Source: Viscum album (Eukaryota > Streptophyta > Magnoliopsida > Santalales > Viscaceae). From it: a stretch of 64,000 nucleotides of DNA. The stretch covers positions 1,153,912,050 to 1,153,976,049 of the forward strand of contig OY728165.1 of NCBI GenBank assembly GCA_963277665.1, written 5' to 3'. The notes under the pieces are model-generated. The model did no database searches, had not been told where the DNA came from, and worked only from the letters and a program-made list of their open reading frames with translations. The translations under genes were made by a program, and so were the position numbers. Shown piece after piece: positions 22,926-36,010 of the stretch. Position 1 is the stretch's first letter; every line of letters starts with the position of its first letter.

Positions 22926-25300
22926 ATTATTCCATTTATGATGGAACCATGATCAATGTAAAAGGAGCAAAAATAAAAAACCAAACAGATTGGAAAAACA
23001 AAGTAGTTATTACCGGAAATATGTTTTTAACATGGAATTAGAAATAAGTGGGAAATGAAATGCCATAAAGAAAAATATTGGATATAATATTTATAATTAT
23101 GGTTTAATAATACATATAATAATCATTAATTTCTTAGAAAATTGTTTTCACTTGTATGAATGATGTCGAGACACATGGTATGATATTTTTTGTACCTCAT
23201 TTATTTCATTGAAACAGTTGAATATTCACCAATTAATTCTTTTATGTGGTGTATATACATCCCTATTTACCTGTTATATCATGAATAAACACATTTTAAG
23301 GATACTAAATGTTTCATTTGGTGTTATACATTATTGGAACTTATTATTCAACATATTACTAAATCTCTCAGGGATTTCTATTTTTCATTTTACATTTGTG
23401 AGAGACATTCCTTATTCAAAACATATTTCTTTTATGTTGTTTATATAATCCCCATAATTTTATTATATGAATATTCTCATGAATTTTATGGGGATTATAT
23501 ATCAATTTTGGGATCACACATTAATGGGTATTATGTTTTGTATCATTAAAAATGCAGTAAAATATTTATGTTTTAATCTCATCATTTATCAAGATTATTT
23601 ATGATTAAGTATTCTCTATTGAAATTTTCTGATATTCCAATCAATAATTCTTATGAACTTTATTCACAATTGATTATTTATTACAAACACAAATTTGGTT
23701 CGTCTTCCACTATTTATATACTCATGTGTTTAAAATAAATTTTTATTTATATTATTGTATGTTTCTCTCTTTAATCGATAAATTTTTATTACAAAAAATG
23801 TTTTCTAAAAATTATTTCAAAAATATTTTTCCACCAAAGAAAATAAATATTAACGAATTTTTTTCAAATTTTTTATATTTGTTGATTTTTTTTAAATTTA
23901 ATTATAATTTTAATTTCTAAAAACTGATTTTTATTTTACCGAAAATATCATATGATATTTTTTTTAACATGTACATCAGGAGTTTAATTTACACCATAAT
24001 GAACCTTATTTTCTTTGAATATTATATTAAATGTATTCAAAGATTTTTTTTTCAAAATTATTTTTAATATATTTTATGTTATTAAATTTTTCTAAGGTGG
24101 AAAGGTTATTTTCACAATGAATTTATTTAAATTAATTTTAATTATTCATTTATCAATTATGAAGGTTATTTCAAAGAAAATTATTTTTAAAATGTATAAT
24201 ATTTGGAAAGTTATTTTAATGGAAAATTTATATTTTGTTAAAAACATTTTAAGTGATATTTAAAAATATTATATATATAAGATGATATAATATGATGAAA
24301 GTTATGATTTATTAAGGATATAAACTAAGCATAATAATCATATTAATTATAAGAATTTTTTATGATTAAAATATGTTTATGAAATAGATATCCCTTCTAC
24401 CAGTTATATGATGGTAATGTTCTTACGAAACCCTCTTTTTTTACATGCATTACGCTATGATAAAATTATTAAATGATTATGAATGTTTCCTATTTTCCAC
24501 AAGTTATGATATGATGAAATGGTTATGAAACCAATTTCATTTTAGGGGCTATAAAATGATTAATGTTTTATAATATTTTTCAAAAAATACATATTATTTT
24601 CAATAACAAAACATTATTAACTATAACTCCTTCTAATTAATTAGGAAATGATATATATCTCATGAGATAGATAAGTCTTAAACTGGATTTGAAACTAGTA
24701 ATATAATGAATGTTTCCTGCTATGAGGGTCTTTGGATTTAACCTTAACTACTAGGATTTGTTCGGGACTGAACCCATTCCAATATTACAGCCATGGAATA
24801 GTTGCTTAACTACTAGGGAAATAATTTTCATTTCTAATTTGTATATAATGATTCCATGTCTTATATAAATTTTATTCTCCCATAGTACATGTTATTTGAT
24901 TCCCATATGATTTAAGACTTATGAACTACCAATCCTTATTCATGAACTCAAGATTTTGATCATTCAAATATTAGTTATGGTATTCATATGTTATATTGTC
25001 ATACATTTATTTTCATTTTAAGCTATTATATCCTCCTTGTTTATTTTTATAGAGAATATAGGCTCACTATTTCTTATTTTTCCTTTTAGTGGGTTATGAA
25101 GAAATTTTTTATATAGGCCATGTTTTTTAAGATAATAAATGGATAGTATATTTTTCTTAGATATTCAAGATCATCCTGAAAATTAAAATAATGTGTACCT
25201 AGTCTCCAAAGACCATAAACTTGTATGGTCCTAATGAATGTGTTCATTTAATATACTTATTTTTTTATCTAGAAAGATGTAATATCTTCGAATGAAAAGC
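22926..25300 (+). repeat. Old LTR relic related to element C
   Basis: From about 24370 the sequence follows the last third of element C's LTR. It shares a segment around TTACATGCATTACGCTATG, then CTCATGAGATAGA (near 24660), a T-rich tract ending in TTTTAG (about 25075-25088) in the position of C's acceptor-like site, and a segment like C's AAAGACA...GGTCC (about 25208-25235). The region from 22926 to about 23950 is less certain. I see no primer site after 25300, so this may be a solo or truncated LTR. Confidence 0.5.
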
Positions 25301-25909
25301 CTCCTTCAAAATATATAGATCCACTAAAAAACATATATCAATCATAATAAATGTGATTTTTTACTATCATATCTTTGACATGATGAAATTATTGTTCCTA
25401 AATAAATCCATCCTATGACTCTCAAGATTGAATTTTTAAACTATGATGAATATTTTTTGTCAGGATGATAACATATAAAATAGAGAAAATTATTAAATTA
25501 AACTCACACTAAATATATATTAATTAACAACAATTTGGTATTTTTTTAAATTAGTAATATCATAAAATTTTAAAATACATAAATTAACTAGTTTCCCTAA
25601 ATCATAATTTGTTAAATCCAAAACTCCATGTTTTTCTATACCAATTCATTAAATAATTTTTATAAATGAATAATTTGATAATCGAATTTATGAAATGAAA
25701 TGATAGTTATCCTGTTAGTTTTTTATCTCCTAAAATAATTATTAATGAAAATATGGGGCATGTATTTTCAAATAAAAACAAAAAAAGTTAAAATATAAGG
25801 GAGTAATAGAAAATAAGAATATTAAAACACATACTCCCATGTTTAATTAAATTGTATTGACTTGTGGATTCCACATATTTGACTTAAATATAATTTTATG
25901 ATCTACATA

Positions 25910-25958
25910 ATTCAAGATTTAAACCTGAATCTCATGATTTGGATATCCTAATGGTTTA
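25910..25958 (-). repeat. Weak tRNA-like segment
   Basis: On the minus strand GGTTTAAATCT (25915-25925) is close to the tRNA B box and is flanked by bases that pair as a T-arm-like stem. TAAACCATTAGG (25947-25958) is a weak A box. No acceptor stem is visible. It may be a decayed tRNA-derived repeat. Confidence 0.25.
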
Positions 25959-26986
25959 CTCTTTATTCAATTATTTTTTATTTCTCATGGCATCAATTGG
26001 GAGACGATGAAAATAATAGAAACTTGTGGAACAGAAGGTATTATTAATTATATTCTAAAAAATTGGGGGAGGGTTCCTACTCCAATAATATTTAAAAAAC
26101 ACAAATAGAAAACATGTTTTCCTTCATAATGATCATTTTTTTAATTCCATTTAATTCTCCTTACCTCTTTTCAATTTAGTTGAATGTGGGTTGGAAGGAT
26201 TACACCTTATCTTGGACTTATAATCAATTACGGGCCTCCAACATCATTCTGAAAAACATCTTCATTTTTATTTTGGAAAATAAATTATCAAATTATATCA
26301 ATCCTATCCACCAATGTTTTCTATAATAGAAAATAAAAAACATTGTTCATGCACTATCAAAACCCACTTACCTACATAAAAAATTTCTATTTCGACTATT
26401 TCTCCTTTGTTAGTGATCTAATCTCTTATAAATATAATTTTACTCAAAGTTATTTATCATTTATAATCTTGTATCTCATTATTTTAATAAAATATGAAAA
26501 CCTATTTCACTAAAATAATTTTTTATTCAAAAAAACATACTCCTTCATGTCATATATCATTATTAATTAGTCTATGATGAAACTAAATTAGTCACGACCA
26601 TCTCTTAGAAACAACCATCCACTTTATACATTAATAAATTATTCATGTTTCTAGTAATGGTCTCCCAATAATGAGAATTTCTTATTACTATTATATATCA
26701 AAAAAAATTATAAGTGGGAGATAAAATTTTCCAATTAAATCAATTTATCCTCAATAAGTCCTCCAAGGCATTACACTATTGAATATTCTTGTGGAAGTGA
26801 AGATCTGGTGGACATAAGGACTAACATACCTAGGAATTTGAAGGTTGTGTAATATATGATATTCATACCCACACCAATATAGAATAAATGTTTTCCAAAT
26901 TTATGACACCTATTATAAAACTGAATTAAAAAATATCTAGTTCTTGTTATTTTTGGTTGATCCTTTATAAATATCAAATTATATTA

Positions 26987-28188
26987 TCATTTGAATATTT
27001 TCAGGATAATATTTTCCAATATGATTTCCTTAATCTCAAATTCTGTAAAGAACTTGTAATAATAAGGAATTTTTTGACTTCTTCTATAGAAAAAATATTG
27101 ATTGGAACCCACAATGTTATTTTTTTTATTTAAAATAACATTTTTGTAAAATTTTAGCAACCAAAAATATACAAGGAAGACTATAGAAGATAAAAAATAT
27201 ATTAAAATCCCACATAAACCTATAATAGTAATCTTCCACATTATTTTTCTATGAAAGTTCTGTTTCCTTTTAATTTAGTTCTTCTTTGATAATTTTGTCA
27301 AATTGATAGGTTGAATTTTCAAAGTTTGGAAAAACTCATCAACCGTAATATTTTTATTGTTGAATCCTCTTATAGTAATTAAATGTTTCTAATCGATCCA
27401 CTCACCATGATCCTCATTTTTGTCGAATTTAATTATTCTCCCATTAATCCTTTCCTCATCCTCATTTGAAGTAATAGTAACCGAGACCTTCTCCATCACC
27501 TCTTCTGCAAAATGCATAAGGAGCTCCAATGGGTTTTCCATAGATACAACATATGATTCCCAGTGAAATAAGGCCTCAATCTCTAGTTAAATATAACAAA
27601 AATAATCATTATATCCTAAAAAATCCTATGGAACCAAAAGGAATATTTATTTTCACCTATATAAAAAATTCAATCAACATTCATATTTGTGTTTCATGAT
27701 TTTCCTATTTCAAACACCCTGGAAATGATAGACACATTTTGTAAAATAGTGGTAGTCATTCCCCTTATTTTTCATTATTACCATTTCTTAATTTTCCTTC
27801 TATTTTAACCTCCTTTTTATGGTATTTTATTTCATTGTTCAGGATATTCTTTGTTGACTTTCATACATCTTATGGTGATTTTATTTACTATTCCTCACAT
27901 GTTGGCTTTTGGGTTTTCCATATGTACTCATATCACACTATGTTGTAGTTTTTCATTAATATATCTCAAATTTAGATTTATATTTTATTGGGATGATTTT
28001 TCAATCCATGATTCATATATGAGTTCTTTTATTAATTCATTACTGGTGGAAATAATGGTGAATAATGTCTCCTCTATGTAGTAAATTTGGGTTGTGTGAA
28101 AGATATGTTGTGGTTCTAGATTTGGGTACCTTATTGTCTCTTCATGAATCCATGAGCCTATAGTAGTTTTTTCATCTACCACAAACAA
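26987..28188 (-). pseudogene. Unidentified broken coding relic
   Basis: Three minus-strand stretches look more protein-like than their surroundings. 28188-27985 encodes 67 aa starting MFVVDEKTTIGSW. From about 27591 down to 27270 a single frame runs about 106 codons with one internal stop and includes EALFHWESYVV, ENPLELLMHFAEEVMEKV and TIRGFNNKNITVDEF. After a further stop the same frame continues into 27241-26987 (84 aa), with a strongly hydrophobic helix near its start and then a basic stretch. An AG after a T-rich run precedes the second stretch (near 27593), as at an exon start. I do not recognise the family. A decayed host gene or an accessory frame of the adjacent minus-strand retroelement are both possible. 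Confidence 0.3.
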
Positions 28189-29124
28189 TTATTTTGGTGG
28201 CTATAATTAACGAAATTGACATTATTTTTACACATAACACGAGGCTTATGGTTATCCATCATGGAATACATTTTCTAATCATGGACTCCACTAGGGATTC
28301 CATCCATCCCTAGTTTTCCAAAATATTAACACCTATATTGTATTTTAATACTATTCGAATGTTTGAACTACTATGACAAATATCATCCAAAAGAATATAT
28401 CTTTATTAAAGTGATTTTTTATAAATTATCCAAAAATTATGAAATAAATGATAGACTTGTTTTCTTGAGAAAATCCTTTATAAATTTTTTTATTATTAAA
28501 AATTCATATTTCTAAACCATGATGATGGAATTTTATAATTAAATATGTAAATAATTCTTAATTACTCTGTAGTGATCTTTATAAAATTGGTTAAAATAAA
28601 AAATGTTGAATGAGTTGATTATAGGTTTGGAAGGGATAAATAATTGGGTCACGAAATTTGCCACCAACTCTTCCAATGTATTATCGAAATTTAGGTGGGA
28701 GTCTTTGAATCCATGACCTTATTTTATTCTGTATTGAATAAATGAAACAATGATCGTTTCATTTAAGTCATTATTGATTTGAAGAGTATCATAGATATAC
28801 AGAAAACTGCCAATGTAAATATTCAGACCATTGTGTGGTAGTATGATATTTTGTATTGAATTTAAGATCATTTAAATTATTGAACGATGTATATTGAATT
28901 GAATTTATAATACTGCAATAACCAGAATATAGGGATGAATTTCTACACTCGAGGATCATCTATAGTCCATGATTATACACATCTCTAGTGGTCTACGTGG
29001 CACTCCTCTTACCAATTCATGCCTTTATTTCAGAACAGTAATTTATTCATGGTCCTATCATTGATATCATATGGGTCATTCCAACCCGAGATCATATAAG
29101 AGATTTTTGTTATTTAATCTAGGA

Positions 29125-29980
29125 TATGTTGTGTAAAATTACATTTAAATATTATATGAAATCATACAATGACATGAACCTGTATAAAAAACAATTAAAT
29201 ATTAGAACATTTATAATTATTTTTAGTTTACCAATGAATAATTATAAACCATACTCAGAAATAGTTAATTAAATTTTACTAGAGAATATGGTTTTATTAA
29301 ATTATATGAGGATAACTAAAAATAATAAATTATATTTAAACTAAATCTAAAGATACTTACTAAATAAATATATAGTCTTGAGAGTCATAGGTTGAAACCC
29401 AAAAGTATTTTTAATGAATTTAAGGTGAATTAAAAATGATCAAATGTGTATTAATAATAATAAGAGATAAGGAAATTTTTTTAAAAAAAATTGGATAAAA
29501 TGTGTGATGTTTATAAAAGTTCATCTTCTAAGCTAAGGGATTACAAATTATGTATGCATAGTTATTTCTTCTCCAAAATTAAATATTATAACTCCCTTTT
29601 CATGGTTCATGTTATCTAATAAAATAATTTTACCTTTTAATTTTGTTAATTACTTCAAATAAAATATAATATTATGTTATTAATGGCCCTATTCAGAAAT
29701 AATCATCCAGATTGGTATAGTGCTCATGCCTGAATTAGGATAATTAGTTCTATTTTAAGTTATAATTATCTATTTTGAAAGATAATGTTCTTGAAAAGAA
29801 TGAAAAAAGAAGAGACTGAATTAAGTGGTTAGAAAAAAACCATAAACAATGTAAAATAAAATAAAAACAACCATTAGATAAATCCCATTAAGATTAAATA
29901 ACTTAGAATAGATATATAATTACCCCTAATACTATTCAAGAGTGTTTGATAAAGTGGGTAATAGGCAATAAATCCAATAG
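29125..29980 (-). repeat. Element D, third LTR copy (fragment)
   Basis: The sequence from 29125 matches the minus-strand LTR ends at 32165 and 38602, for example ATTATATGAAATCATAC against ATTACATGAATATTC. The DNA just below it (28960-29110) matches 38475-38590, the start of the core beyond the 38602 LTR. The upper boundary is a guess. Confidence 0.4.
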
Positions 29981-31462
29981 GAATAATGTTTCAACCTAGA
30001 AAAAGACTCTGTAATGTAGAAGATACTTTTTTATTCCCACTTTATAGGATAAATTTCAACCTTTGGTTGTTCATTGATGATTTTACAATTCTTATATTAC
30101 TCGAATGAATTAATATTTGAGATGAATATTTTAAATATTGATGTTCAAAAATAATATTTTAATGTATTATAAGATACATGAATGAATTATAATTAATTTA
30201 TTATATCTTTATATTTCATCACAACATAAATATTTCGCACAATTTCCCCAATTTGGATAAATATAACATAATAATCTATAAACCCAACACAATAACACCG
30301 AAATTTAATTTTAATTAAATATTTATATACTTTGGCTAAATAATCCTGCAAAATATATGTAAATAAAATCATATCCCAAATAATTAATGATTGAATCACA
30401 ATTTTTATGATAAAATTGATCATTTATCCCTATAAAACACATAGTAGCTGATAATGTCACATACCAAACATATGAATACACTAATTCTATTAAAATATTA
30501 AAACAACAAGAATAACCATAATAAATCCATGAAATATTATATGCTTCAAAAATTTAACACAATCCTTATTCAAAAAATAATATCGTATACCATTTAATGT
30601 ATTCCATATATCAAAAAATGAAATAAACATCATCAAAGATGACATGAATTAATTTATTATCAAATCACAAACCATTTTAAGGTTAAAAATATTTTCCCAT
30701 TTAGTTAATCTATTCCCTAAAAATACCATCTTACTACTAATAAACCTTACTTGGTTATCCATTACATTGAAAAAATGTTTTCAAATCCATAAATATAATC
30801 TATTACAGAAATTTTATTAAAAGTTTCATGCTTTTTTTACCAGAATATCATTGACATAAAACTTCTAAAACAAAATTATAAAATTCATATATATACACAC
30901 ACATCAATACTTTCTATTAAATGATTTAAATACAACAGGTTCTTCTATGTTCGACATTTTAACCATTATACTAGAAAAATCACTTGGTTAATGGAAATGT
31001 TCACCACACATAAGTCATAAGTTTAGCAAATAAATATATTTTCCTATATACATAATTTAAAAATTAAAATTCTAAAAGTAATTATCTTGGGTTCTCATCC
31101 TCACATTTTGATAGGAATTTAATTGAACATTCCTTCCCCCATGTTTATTACAACATAAATTTTCATAGTATTACATCTTTCCCAAATTGGAATTATTAGA
31201 TAAATAATTGAAATTTAGATTGTTTTTAATATATCATGATATCTATTTAAGAACAATTGTAATGTTTATTCATATACCAGAAAAGCCGTCAGAGGATAAC
31301 CCTCTGACCATTTATTAAAAAGAGAAAGAAAACCGGTTTCAGGGTTGCCGGTACCCATTACAAAAAATCCTGCGCCATACATTTCAAAACAACTTTCAAA
31401 TTTCAAACCCAAAAAACCATACAGCTGTTCTCGATCAGCATGCCATCACCGCACACCTTTCC

Positions 31463-32017
31463 ATGCCTCCTCGGGCCGCTAACATCTCGAAACTCATCCA
31501 GCCATCAAACTCATCGGCTTCACCGTCACCAACCAGACTGTTCATCGTCGGCGAGACCCACCACCGGAGAAGATATCCTGAAACTTCAACAACATCCACT
31601 TCATCAAGATCCATCACCAACCACGGAAACATCATCACCTTGCCATCATCGACCATCCATCACAAAAACCAGAAACAAAGAAAACCCAAAACGCCAGAAT
31701 GTAGTACCACCGTCGCGCAACGCAAGTCAAGGGGATCCCCGGAGCAGATTCATCCACAACATTTCAACAAAAAACCAGAAACCGGAAGAACACGCGAGCA
31801 ACAACAAACAAATCAAAACACAAACCAGCACATAGATCTCGTCGCCGCCTTCAAAAACTCAGATACCGCAGCGGACCACCCCGCGAACACACTGACGACG
31901 AGGTTGCAACCCTCAATCGCGACAACTGGAAACCGACCACGGAGCCAACATCGTGCCGCCTCAAGAAGCCCTATCCAGCGAAGGGGAGTGAGGCGGGAGG
32001 CAAGACAACATCGATGA
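31463..32017 (+). other. GC-rich open frames inside the Helitron-like insertion
   Basis: The block contains open frames of 184 aa (31463-32017) and 131 aa (31440-31835) on the plus strand, rich in Ser, Thr, Pro and Arg, and shorter frames on the minus strand. Plant Helitrons often carry captured gene pieces, so this may be a fragment of a host exon or untranslated region. No domain is recognisable and overlapping frames on both strands suggest composition alone could explain them. Coding is unproven. Confidence 0.3.
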
Positions 32018-32020
32018 GGA

Positions 32021-32044
32021 TATGACACCTATAAGGGAGTCATA
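32021..32044. other. Imperfect inverted repeat near the insertion's minus-strand 5' end
   Basis: TATGACACC and GGAGTCATA pair at 8 of 9 positions around a 6-base loop. It sits about 20 bp inside the proposed Helitron 5' end. Confidence 0.5.
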
Positions 32045-32150
32045 GAAAAATTAATAATGTAAGATATTTCCATTGGCATATAATTAGAGAATAGTCATGG
32101 TTTCTTCTATGTTCACACGTTAGTGTTCCCTATGATCAGATTCTTTCTTT

Positions 32151-32164
32151 CATCTAATACCATG
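32151..32164 (-). other. Primer-site-like sequence after the D second LTR
   Basis: The minus strand reads CATGGTATTAGATG directly after the LTR end, similar to TTGGTATCAGAGC. Confidence 0.45.
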
Positions 32165-35100
32165 TATAATGACCCATACCATTTTATATATCAATATCAA
32201 AACATATTACATGAATATTCAATACATGACAATACAATCCATTCAATAATATTAAATATTTATTGTATTTCAAATTTTGGAAGCATAAATAACATGATTT
32301 TAAAATATCTACTCAATCTCCTACTTAGATCACCATAACTAGAGCCCTTATTAGACACATCAAGCATAAAACAATATTTCTATATTATAGGGAAACTAAA
32401 ACATAATATAAGGTTAGATCATATTCTCAGTAAAGGTAAAATATATATATCAATTTTATTTTAATGATAACAAGACTATAATGTGTTAGAGAACCTGATA
32501 TTTTCTTTTCAAAATCATAACCAATAATCCTTTTATAAAAAACATTAGTTATGGACTAAGTATTGGATGTTAATATGACATGAATCGTAATGGGATCAAT
32601 GAACATGAGCCACTAGGACATATCATTGGCATATTATCATTCTATAAAAGGGTTTTATAAATTGTGGAATAATAATAAAAATATAAGTATTATTCAAGGA
32701 TACCCTCCTTGATATTTACAACATGTTAGGATTTGGAAAACCACCCATGCACCTTCATCGAGATTGGGATAAACTCTTGTGTATTATCTTTCAATATTAG
32801 GATAACATCCCATTTACAAATTTTTTAGACCTAGTTAAAAAAATCACAAATTACACTCATATAACATAAATATTCTCGCAATGATAATGATGGTTACATA
32901 ATTTTGGGCCAACCCAATACAAAATCATAAATCTATTCATATTTATACTACAAGATAATAAAAATATTCAACATAACTTATCATATGGAATTGAAAATAT
33001 GTTTCATGGATATTTATTTATCACAACCATAAATGATCATGATGAGAATGAAACATGGTATCATTGGAGAATACCCCTAGTAAATCATGAGTTACATCAA
33101 ATGATGTTATTATAGATAAAAAATTCATTTAAAAGATCTTTTGAACATTTTGAGAAGATAACACAATTATAAATTTGAAATCACTTATTTAAAATATAAA
33201 AATTTCCCAAACATTATGGAACAAAGTTTCTTTAAATTAATAAAGGGGAATTATAATGGAATCATCACTTATTTGACTAGTCTTAATAAAATGATTTTTA
33301 AGGACGTCTGTGTAAAAATAAACGTTCCTTTCACATTATTTGTATAATTTCAAAAGTAACTAGTTTGGAAATTATAAACATATTCCCTTTATGTTATTTT
33401 TAAAAATTAACAACATCAAAAAAATAAATTTAAAAAATAATATCTATAATTAATAAAATTCATGTAAACATATTTAAAAAATTTTGACTTGGATTAAAAA
33501 ATATTTTCGATTGAAGAGTGAAATAAGGTGACATTATTCCTAGAAAAATATATCTCAGATCTCTTGAGTACATAAATATTGGAAAATTAAAGGAAAATTT
33601 GTATTTAAAATAAAGATCAAGAGAGAATGAAAATGATAATATTTTTTTTCAAGGAATGATCATATTATTTCATTCAATGGGAATTCAATAATAAACAATC
33701 CCAATTAATATGATATTGAAACTTAAATCCCTTAGAAATTTGTTAAATTTTGTATCAAAACCTAATGAAAGAGAGAAAATTATATGGATATGTAAATAAA
33801 TATTATTATAATAAGATGAATCATTAATATATTAATTTTTTAGTATATACTCAATATAAAATAAATTTGTATCCCAAATCTATAAAAGTGAGATGAAAAT
33901 ATCTTACCTCGAGTTCGACCTGATTTGTAAGTGATTTGACTTACTAAAAAATAAAATTATAAACCAAAATATTTTATAATCTTATAACACCATATATTAT
34001 CCCGGTATAAGATTTTAATAAACATTTATTTATAACTCATTCATAAAATCATTGTGTCTAGGTGTTTACTGTATCATTTTTATGAGAATTCAAGTTTGGT
34101 AGTTCCTATCCTTGAACTTGGATCATGGATACATCATTCCCAAATTGTTTGAAAATATATAAATATCATATATATAAATAATATATATATATATATATAT
34201 ATTAATTTATTAATGTTATGTATAGAAAAATGAATTTTACCAATAATACTCATCTAGTGAAATTAATATAGGCTTATAATAGAAGGAATGTTTAAAATAT
34301 AATAATTTATTTCTCAATAATATTTTTTTTGAAAATTTCTAGATATTTGAAAAAAATAATATCAATTCAATATATACTCATATATGAAATTTATAAAAAG
34401 TTAGGTTCCATTTTAAAACATATCTTGTGCAATGACCCCGTCATTAAATGATTTTAACCTTCACTACGATAACCTTATTTTTTAAAATTTTTTGGGTAAT
34501 AATTTACATAAAAGTCAAAAATCTTCTGATAAATGGAATTGGGAAAAAATAGATCATTTCACATATAAAATGTTTCCAATTGATATTGTTATTATTTTAA
34601 TTAATTTTATAAAATATTAATTTTCATAAAATATCATTAATTCAATTTTTCAAACTATTCATTTACATTAACTTTAAAGGAACCAAGATAAATATATTAT
34701 TTTAATATAATCCTTTTAGACATCCCCAAAATTTCATATATATCTAAAACATTCATGTAACATTGTAATTCATCAAAATTATATTACTTTTAATATTTTT
34801 AAAACCTTATATTTTATTTACATATTCATTAAATAAAACTATATTGACCTTTTGTAATCATTTTAGGTAATTATTCAATGTCTAAAAATGAAAATTGATA
34901 ACAACTAATTGTTTTGTTAAATTATAATTTTACCAAATTTATAACATTTTTATCATTATAATAAAATTTTAGTGACATTAAATTCAAGAAAGGGATATTT
35001 TGGAATGTTATTTAGATAGAAAATAAATTTTATTAGCAAGGTAAAATAGAACTAAAATACCATCTATTCAAATTTTGGATATATATTGTAATATATTTTC

Positions 35101-36010
35101 CATCAAATACAAGAAGAGATTTATTTGGTGATTTTGATATTTTATACTAGAGTTTTAACACTATTTTAACCAATTTACCCTTAGCATGATGCTAAACATA
35201 TATAACTACTATAATTGAAAAACACTAAAAATAAAAGGGAACTATATTAAAATTTAAAAAATATTTATTCCTAATATGGTATTAGTATTGAAATATTCAA
35301 TCTCTTAAAAAGGAGAAAACTAATTTTCATAGGAATGAATAAAATGTGATGAATAATTGTTTTTAGAAATTATGTGTTTTTATGCATAAAAATTTACTTG
35401 AATTAAAATAATGAATATTAATGATTCATGTGGAATTATTTGGACTATTATGCTTAAAATATATTATATTTAACACCAATAATAATCTACTCATATAACT
35501 GGGAATTTAAATTATATTATTTAATGAAAAGATATGATTGTATTTGAAAATCTGTATTTCTTCTATTTAATAACAAATCAATCATTTCAGAAAAATATAA
35601 AAAACACACCCTAAGATAATTATGATATAAAGATTTAAAAAATAAACATTATTGTATAAAATGAAATTCCTAAAAATGTTAGTGATTAATTATAATTTCT
35701 ATGAACTAAAAATAATAAAAACATTTTTTGAATAAATATCCTTTTTGAAACAAAAAATTCTTTAATAATAATTGAGTTCCTATTTCAAAAAAATTAATTT
35801 ATAAATATTCATTTATTAGGATAATTTTACATATATTTTAGAATTAATTTACACATATTCATAACCACCAATACAATGGATGTTTTATTTTGATCACATT
35901 TAAATAATAATATTTATATAATATATCTCAATTCTATTTATGATCATTGTTACGTTTTAAAAAAGAAATCAACTATAATATTATTTTTAACAAAACAATT
36001 TCGGGGTATA
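32165..36010 (-). repeat. Element D, second LTR copy
   Basis: The low end TATAATGACCCATAC is the reverse complement of element C's LTR end (ATGTATGGGTCATTATA). Further in, 32410-32440 matches the reverse of C's TTACTGAG segment, and 33904-33925 matches the reverse of C's GGACCTAAGGTAAGG segment. The high end near 36010 contains TTTCGGGGT, like a reversed LTR start. Length of about 3.85 kb agrees with the LTRs of C and F. The upper boundary is less secure. Confidence 0.6.

Larger units (their letters stand above)
25300..28600. other. AT-rich region with unidentified relics
   Basis: No retrotransposon protein motif is visible. It holds a tRNA-like segment (25910-25958, minus) and a broken minus-strand reading frame (26987-28188), described separately. 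Most short open frames here are AT-composition artefacts. Confidence 0.4.
31277..32064 (-). mobile_element. Non-autonomous Helitron-like insertion, GC-rich
   Basis: A GC-rich block of 788 bp interrupts one element D core. On the minus strand it ends with a perfect 8 bp stem hairpin (31288-31308, GTCAGAGG/CCTCTGAC, 5-base loop), then 7 bases, then CTGG followed by T. That is the classic Helitron 3' terminus (hairpin, CTRR, insertion before T). The minus-strand 5' end would be TC after A at 32064. The homologous core carries an uninterrupted site near 37836: ATTCATATA runs straight on there, while here the same ATTCATATA at 31276 is separated from the following sequence by the insertion. No Rep/helicase is present. 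The 5' end is the weaker boundary. Confidence 0.55.

Noticed and set aside
29080..29110. ACCCGAGATCATATAAG as a forward LTR start like that of element C
   Set aside because: The surrounding sequence aligns better, in the other orientation, with the core and LTR end of element D (38475-38650).
29380..29400. GGTTGAAACCC as a tRNA B box
   Set aside because: It fits the consensus imperfectly and has no A box at a suitable distance.
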